A stretch of DNA of 7,683 nt from Saprospiraceae bacterium (GTDB taxonomy: Bacteria; Bacteroidota; Bacteroidia; Chitinophagales; Saprospiraceae): assembly GCA_020852155.1 (NCBI GenBank), contig JADZBJ010000294.1, forward strand, positions 1-7,683. Direction: 5' to 3'. Both the position numbers and the translations under genes were made by a program. Position 1 is the first letter of the stretch; each line of letters opens with the position of its first letter. The notes under the pieces were generated by a model that saw only the letters and a list, made by a program, of their open reading frames with translations, was not told the DNA's origin and did not search any database. Of the stretch, positions 6,125-7,683 are shown one piece after another.

Positions 6125-6150
6125 TACTCAGCGTATAATACCTCAACACC

Positions 6151-6783
6151 ATGTCTGATTTATTGCCACTTTTCCCGCTCAACTTAGTCGCCTTTCCGGG
6201 CGAAAAAGTAAACCTGCACATTTTCGAGCCGCGTTACCGCCAGCTCGTCAATGAATGTGTGGAAAGCGGAAGTACATTTGGTATTCCGACTTTTCTGGAT
6301 GAAAAACTGCCCGGATACGGTACTGAAATGCAAATCATGGAAGTGGCGCACCGATATGAAGATGGCCGCATGGACATCCGAACCCGCGGACATCGGGTGT
6401 TCAGATTGCTGGACTATGAAAATCCGGCGCCCGGAAAATTGTACGCACACGGGCAGCCACATTTTTACCCCGAACCAGATGCTGCCCCGCCCATCATTGC
6501 CGAACTACTGGAAATGGTCGGGCAACTCTACAAACTGCTCGATGCTCCGATGAAATTCGACCCTGATTTGCCCCAACCTTTTTCCTATCAGATCGGGCAC
6601 GCCGTCGGGCTGTCACTCGAAACCGAATACGAACTGCTGACCATGCAACAGGAAACCGAACGCCAACTTTTCATCCTGTCGCACCTGCGCGAAATACTGC
6701 CCGTCATCGAAAACATGGAGCGTACCAAAAAGCGCATCAGCATGAACGGCCATTTTCGGGAATACGGCACCCTACCCTTCTAA
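6151..6783 (+). CDS. Stand-alone Lon substrate-binding (LON N-terminal) domain protein
   Basis: 210 residues. PLFPLNLVAFPGEKVNLHIFEPRYRQLV at 6-33 is the hallmark opening of the LON/PUA-like domain, followed by FGI at 43-45 and the central strand pair MDIRTRGHRVFRLLDYE at 74-90. The C-terminal half is helical (ELLTMQQETERQLFILSHLREILP), matching the helix bundle that follows the beta domain in Lon. No AAA+ or Ser-Lys protease module is present, and the full length is normal for the single-domain family found in many bacteria. A role in substrate binding or regulated proteolysis is inferred from Lon; the true function is unproven. It starts at ATG 6151, 26 bp after the methyltransferase stop, with no Shine-Dalgarno sequence, and is probably cotranscribed with that gene. 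Confidence 0.92.
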   Translation: MSDLLPLFPLNLVAFPGEKVNLHIFEPRYRQLVNECVESGSTFGIPTFLDEKLPGYGTEMQIMEVAHRYEDGRMDIRTRGHRVFRLLDYENPAPGKLYAHGQPHFYPEPDAAPPIIAELLEMVGQLYKLLDAPMKFDPDLPQPFSYQIGHAVGLSLETEYELLTMQQETERQLFILSHLREILPVIENMERTKKRISMNGHFREYGTLPF

Positions 6784-6792
6784 CCACCCCAA

Positions 6793-6927
6793 ACGCGAGC
6801 GCAAGCGAGCATTCCAACAACATCTAACGCGAGCGCAAGCGAGCATTCCAACAACATCAAACGCGAGCGCAAGCGAGCATCCAACAACATCAAACGCGAG
6901 CGCAAGCGAGCATTCTAACAACATCTA
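6793..6927. repeat. Four tandem copies of a 34-bp GC-rich repeat
   Basis: Units start at 6793, 6827, 6861 and 6894 with periods 34, 34 and 33. The first 18 bases (ACGCGAGCGCAAGCGAGC) are identical in all four units. The tail, about ATTCCAACAACATCTA, varies at a few positions: unit 3 lacks one T and unit 4 has TTCTAAC. The core is a direct repeat of GCGAGC around GCAA, and no strong hairpin is seen. There are no unique spacers, so it is not CRISPR. The array begins 10 bp after the Lon-domain stop and ends 6 bp before the TTG start of the transporter gene, filling almost the whole intergenic space. Confidence 0.93.
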
Positions 6928-6933
6928 ACTACC

Positions 6934-7683
6934 TTGAGACTCGCCTATCTGGGCCTGCTGGCCATTTGCATCATCTGGAGTACTACGTACACCGGTATTA
7001 AATTCGCGATACGCGACTTCCCGCCGTATTTGCTAGTTGGTATTCGCCAAACTGCGGCTGGCATCATTTTACTGCTGATTGCCCTGTTGTCAGGCAAGGC
7101 CAAACTACCCGAACGCCGCTATGTCTTGCGACAATCGCTTACAGGACTGGCGACGATCACAGGCGGTAACGGCTTTATCACCTGGGGCATGCAATATGTA
7201 TCGTCGGGACTGTCGGCCGTCATTGGCGCGCTGACGCCTGTTGTGGTGCTGTTGTTTGAAATTATCTGGCGCGGCGCCGAACGCGTGAACGCGCGCATGC
7301 TGGCGGGTGTATTGCTGGGCTTCGGCGGTCTGGGCATCATTTTCAGCGACGGGTGGCGCGATTTTCTCAATCCCGACTATCGGTGGGGCATCATGGGTTG
7401 TTTCGCCTCTTGTGTTACCTGGTCAATGGGCACAGTCATGGCTAAACGCAACAACTCGGCATCGGTATCGCCATTGATGAATGCCGGTTTGCAGATCACC
7501 GCCGGCGGCCTTGGCGGGTTTGTCATGAGCCTGTTATTCGACAAAAACTGGGACATTCACCATACCTGGGAGGGTTGGTTGTCGGTGGCTTATCTGGCCC
7601 TGGTTGGTTCGGCATTAGCTTTCACGATTTATATGTTCATCCTGAAACACCTGTCGGCTACGGTTTCATCGCTGTACACATAC
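6934..7683 (+). CDS. EamA/DMT-family membrane transporter, C-terminally cut by the window edge
   Basis: 250 codons are open to the right edge; the family is usually about 290-300 residues, so perhaps 40-50 are missing. The start is TTG at 6934-6936: an in-frame TAA at 6916-6918 limits extension, no ATG occurs before the first transmembrane segment, and translation from TTG gives the usual short N-terminus (MRLAYLGLLAICIIWSTTY). Eight of the expected ten membrane segments are visible at about 3-22, 32-53, 68-88, 91-112, 121-138, 149-170, 180-202 and 215-236. They form a first EamA repeat (about 5-137) and most of a second (from about 150). Family landmarks include the W-(S/G)-T/S-x-x segment in TM1, the R-x-x-x-A-G/A segment of TM2 and the Ala/Leu-Thr-Pro of TM4 (GALTPVVV). 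It would export or import a small metabolite; the substrate cannot be told from sequence. Confidence 0.9.
   Translation, partial: MRLAYLGLLAICIIWSTTYTGIKFAIRDFPPYLLVGIRQTAAGIILLLIALLSGKAKLPERRYVLRQSLTGLATITGGNGFITWGMQYVSSGLSAVIGALTPVVVLLFEIIWRGAERVNARMLAGVLLGFGGLGIIFSDGWRDFLNPDYRWGIMGCFASCVTWSMGTVMAKRNNSASVSPLMNAGLQITAGGLGGFVMSLLFDKNWDIHHTWEGWLSVAYLALVGSALAFTIYMFILKHLSATVSSLYTY

Noticed and set aside
6127..6146. Sigma-70-like TATAAT box before the Lon-domain gene
   Set aside because: There is no partner -35, the site lies only about 10 bp from the start codon, and the gene is 26 bp from its upstream neighbour. Cotranscription is simpler.
6793..6927. CRISPR array
   Set aside because: The 34-bp units are contiguous with no unique spacers, and no cas genes are present.
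1376..6927. Relationship between the two arrays because 102 equals 3 x 34
   Set aside because: The sequences are unrelated (CACAGAG-based versus GCGAGC-based), so the period match is probably coincidence.

Overview
The window looks like chromosomal DNA of a Bacteroidota bacterium, most likely of the Saprospiria group (Lewinella/Haliscomenobacter-like). The support is a C-terminal type IX secretion (Por) sorting domain on one large secreted protein, a stereotyped Bacteroidota 'tail-fibre/chaperone' secreted protein, a zinc-ribbon membrane protein resembling DUF3667, start codons without Shine-Dalgarno sequences, and candidate promoters of the Bacteroidota TAnnTTTG type. The family-level placement is inference.

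Left half, all genes on the minus strand. Reading in the direction of transcription (right to left): a zinc-ribbon membrane protein (4170-5234); a 730-residue secreted multidomain protein with LamG-like, DNRLRE-like and galactose-binding-like modules and a T9SS tail (1869-4061); a roughly 490-bp array of 102-bp self-complementary tandem repeats (1376-1866); an intrinsic terminator (1297-1334); a secreted protein with a coiled-coil C-terminus (259-1125); and, 13 bp further on, the N-terminal fragment of another secreted protein cut by the window edge (1-245). Gene order and terminator position suggest the repeat array is transcribed as the 3' untranslated region of the T9SS cargo gene.

Right half, all genes on the plus strand. 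A 188-bp divergent intergenic region (5235-5422) carries back-to-back candidate promoters. It is followed by an RsmI-like SAM-dependent methyltransferase (5423-6124), a stand-alone Lon substrate-binding-domain protein (6151-6783), a second and unrelated array of four 34-bp GC-rich repeats (6793-6927), and an EamA-family transporter starting at TTG (6934) and running off the right edge.

The proteins are mostly ordinary for the phylum: an envelope/secretion block on the left and a housekeeping block on the right. The least explained parts are the two intergenic repeat arrays, especially the 102-bp array. Its units are imperfect hairpins, and in one unit both arms differ from the other copies so that they pair perfectly. 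I do not see evidence of a defence system, phage, CRISPR array, transposase, tRNA or rRNA.
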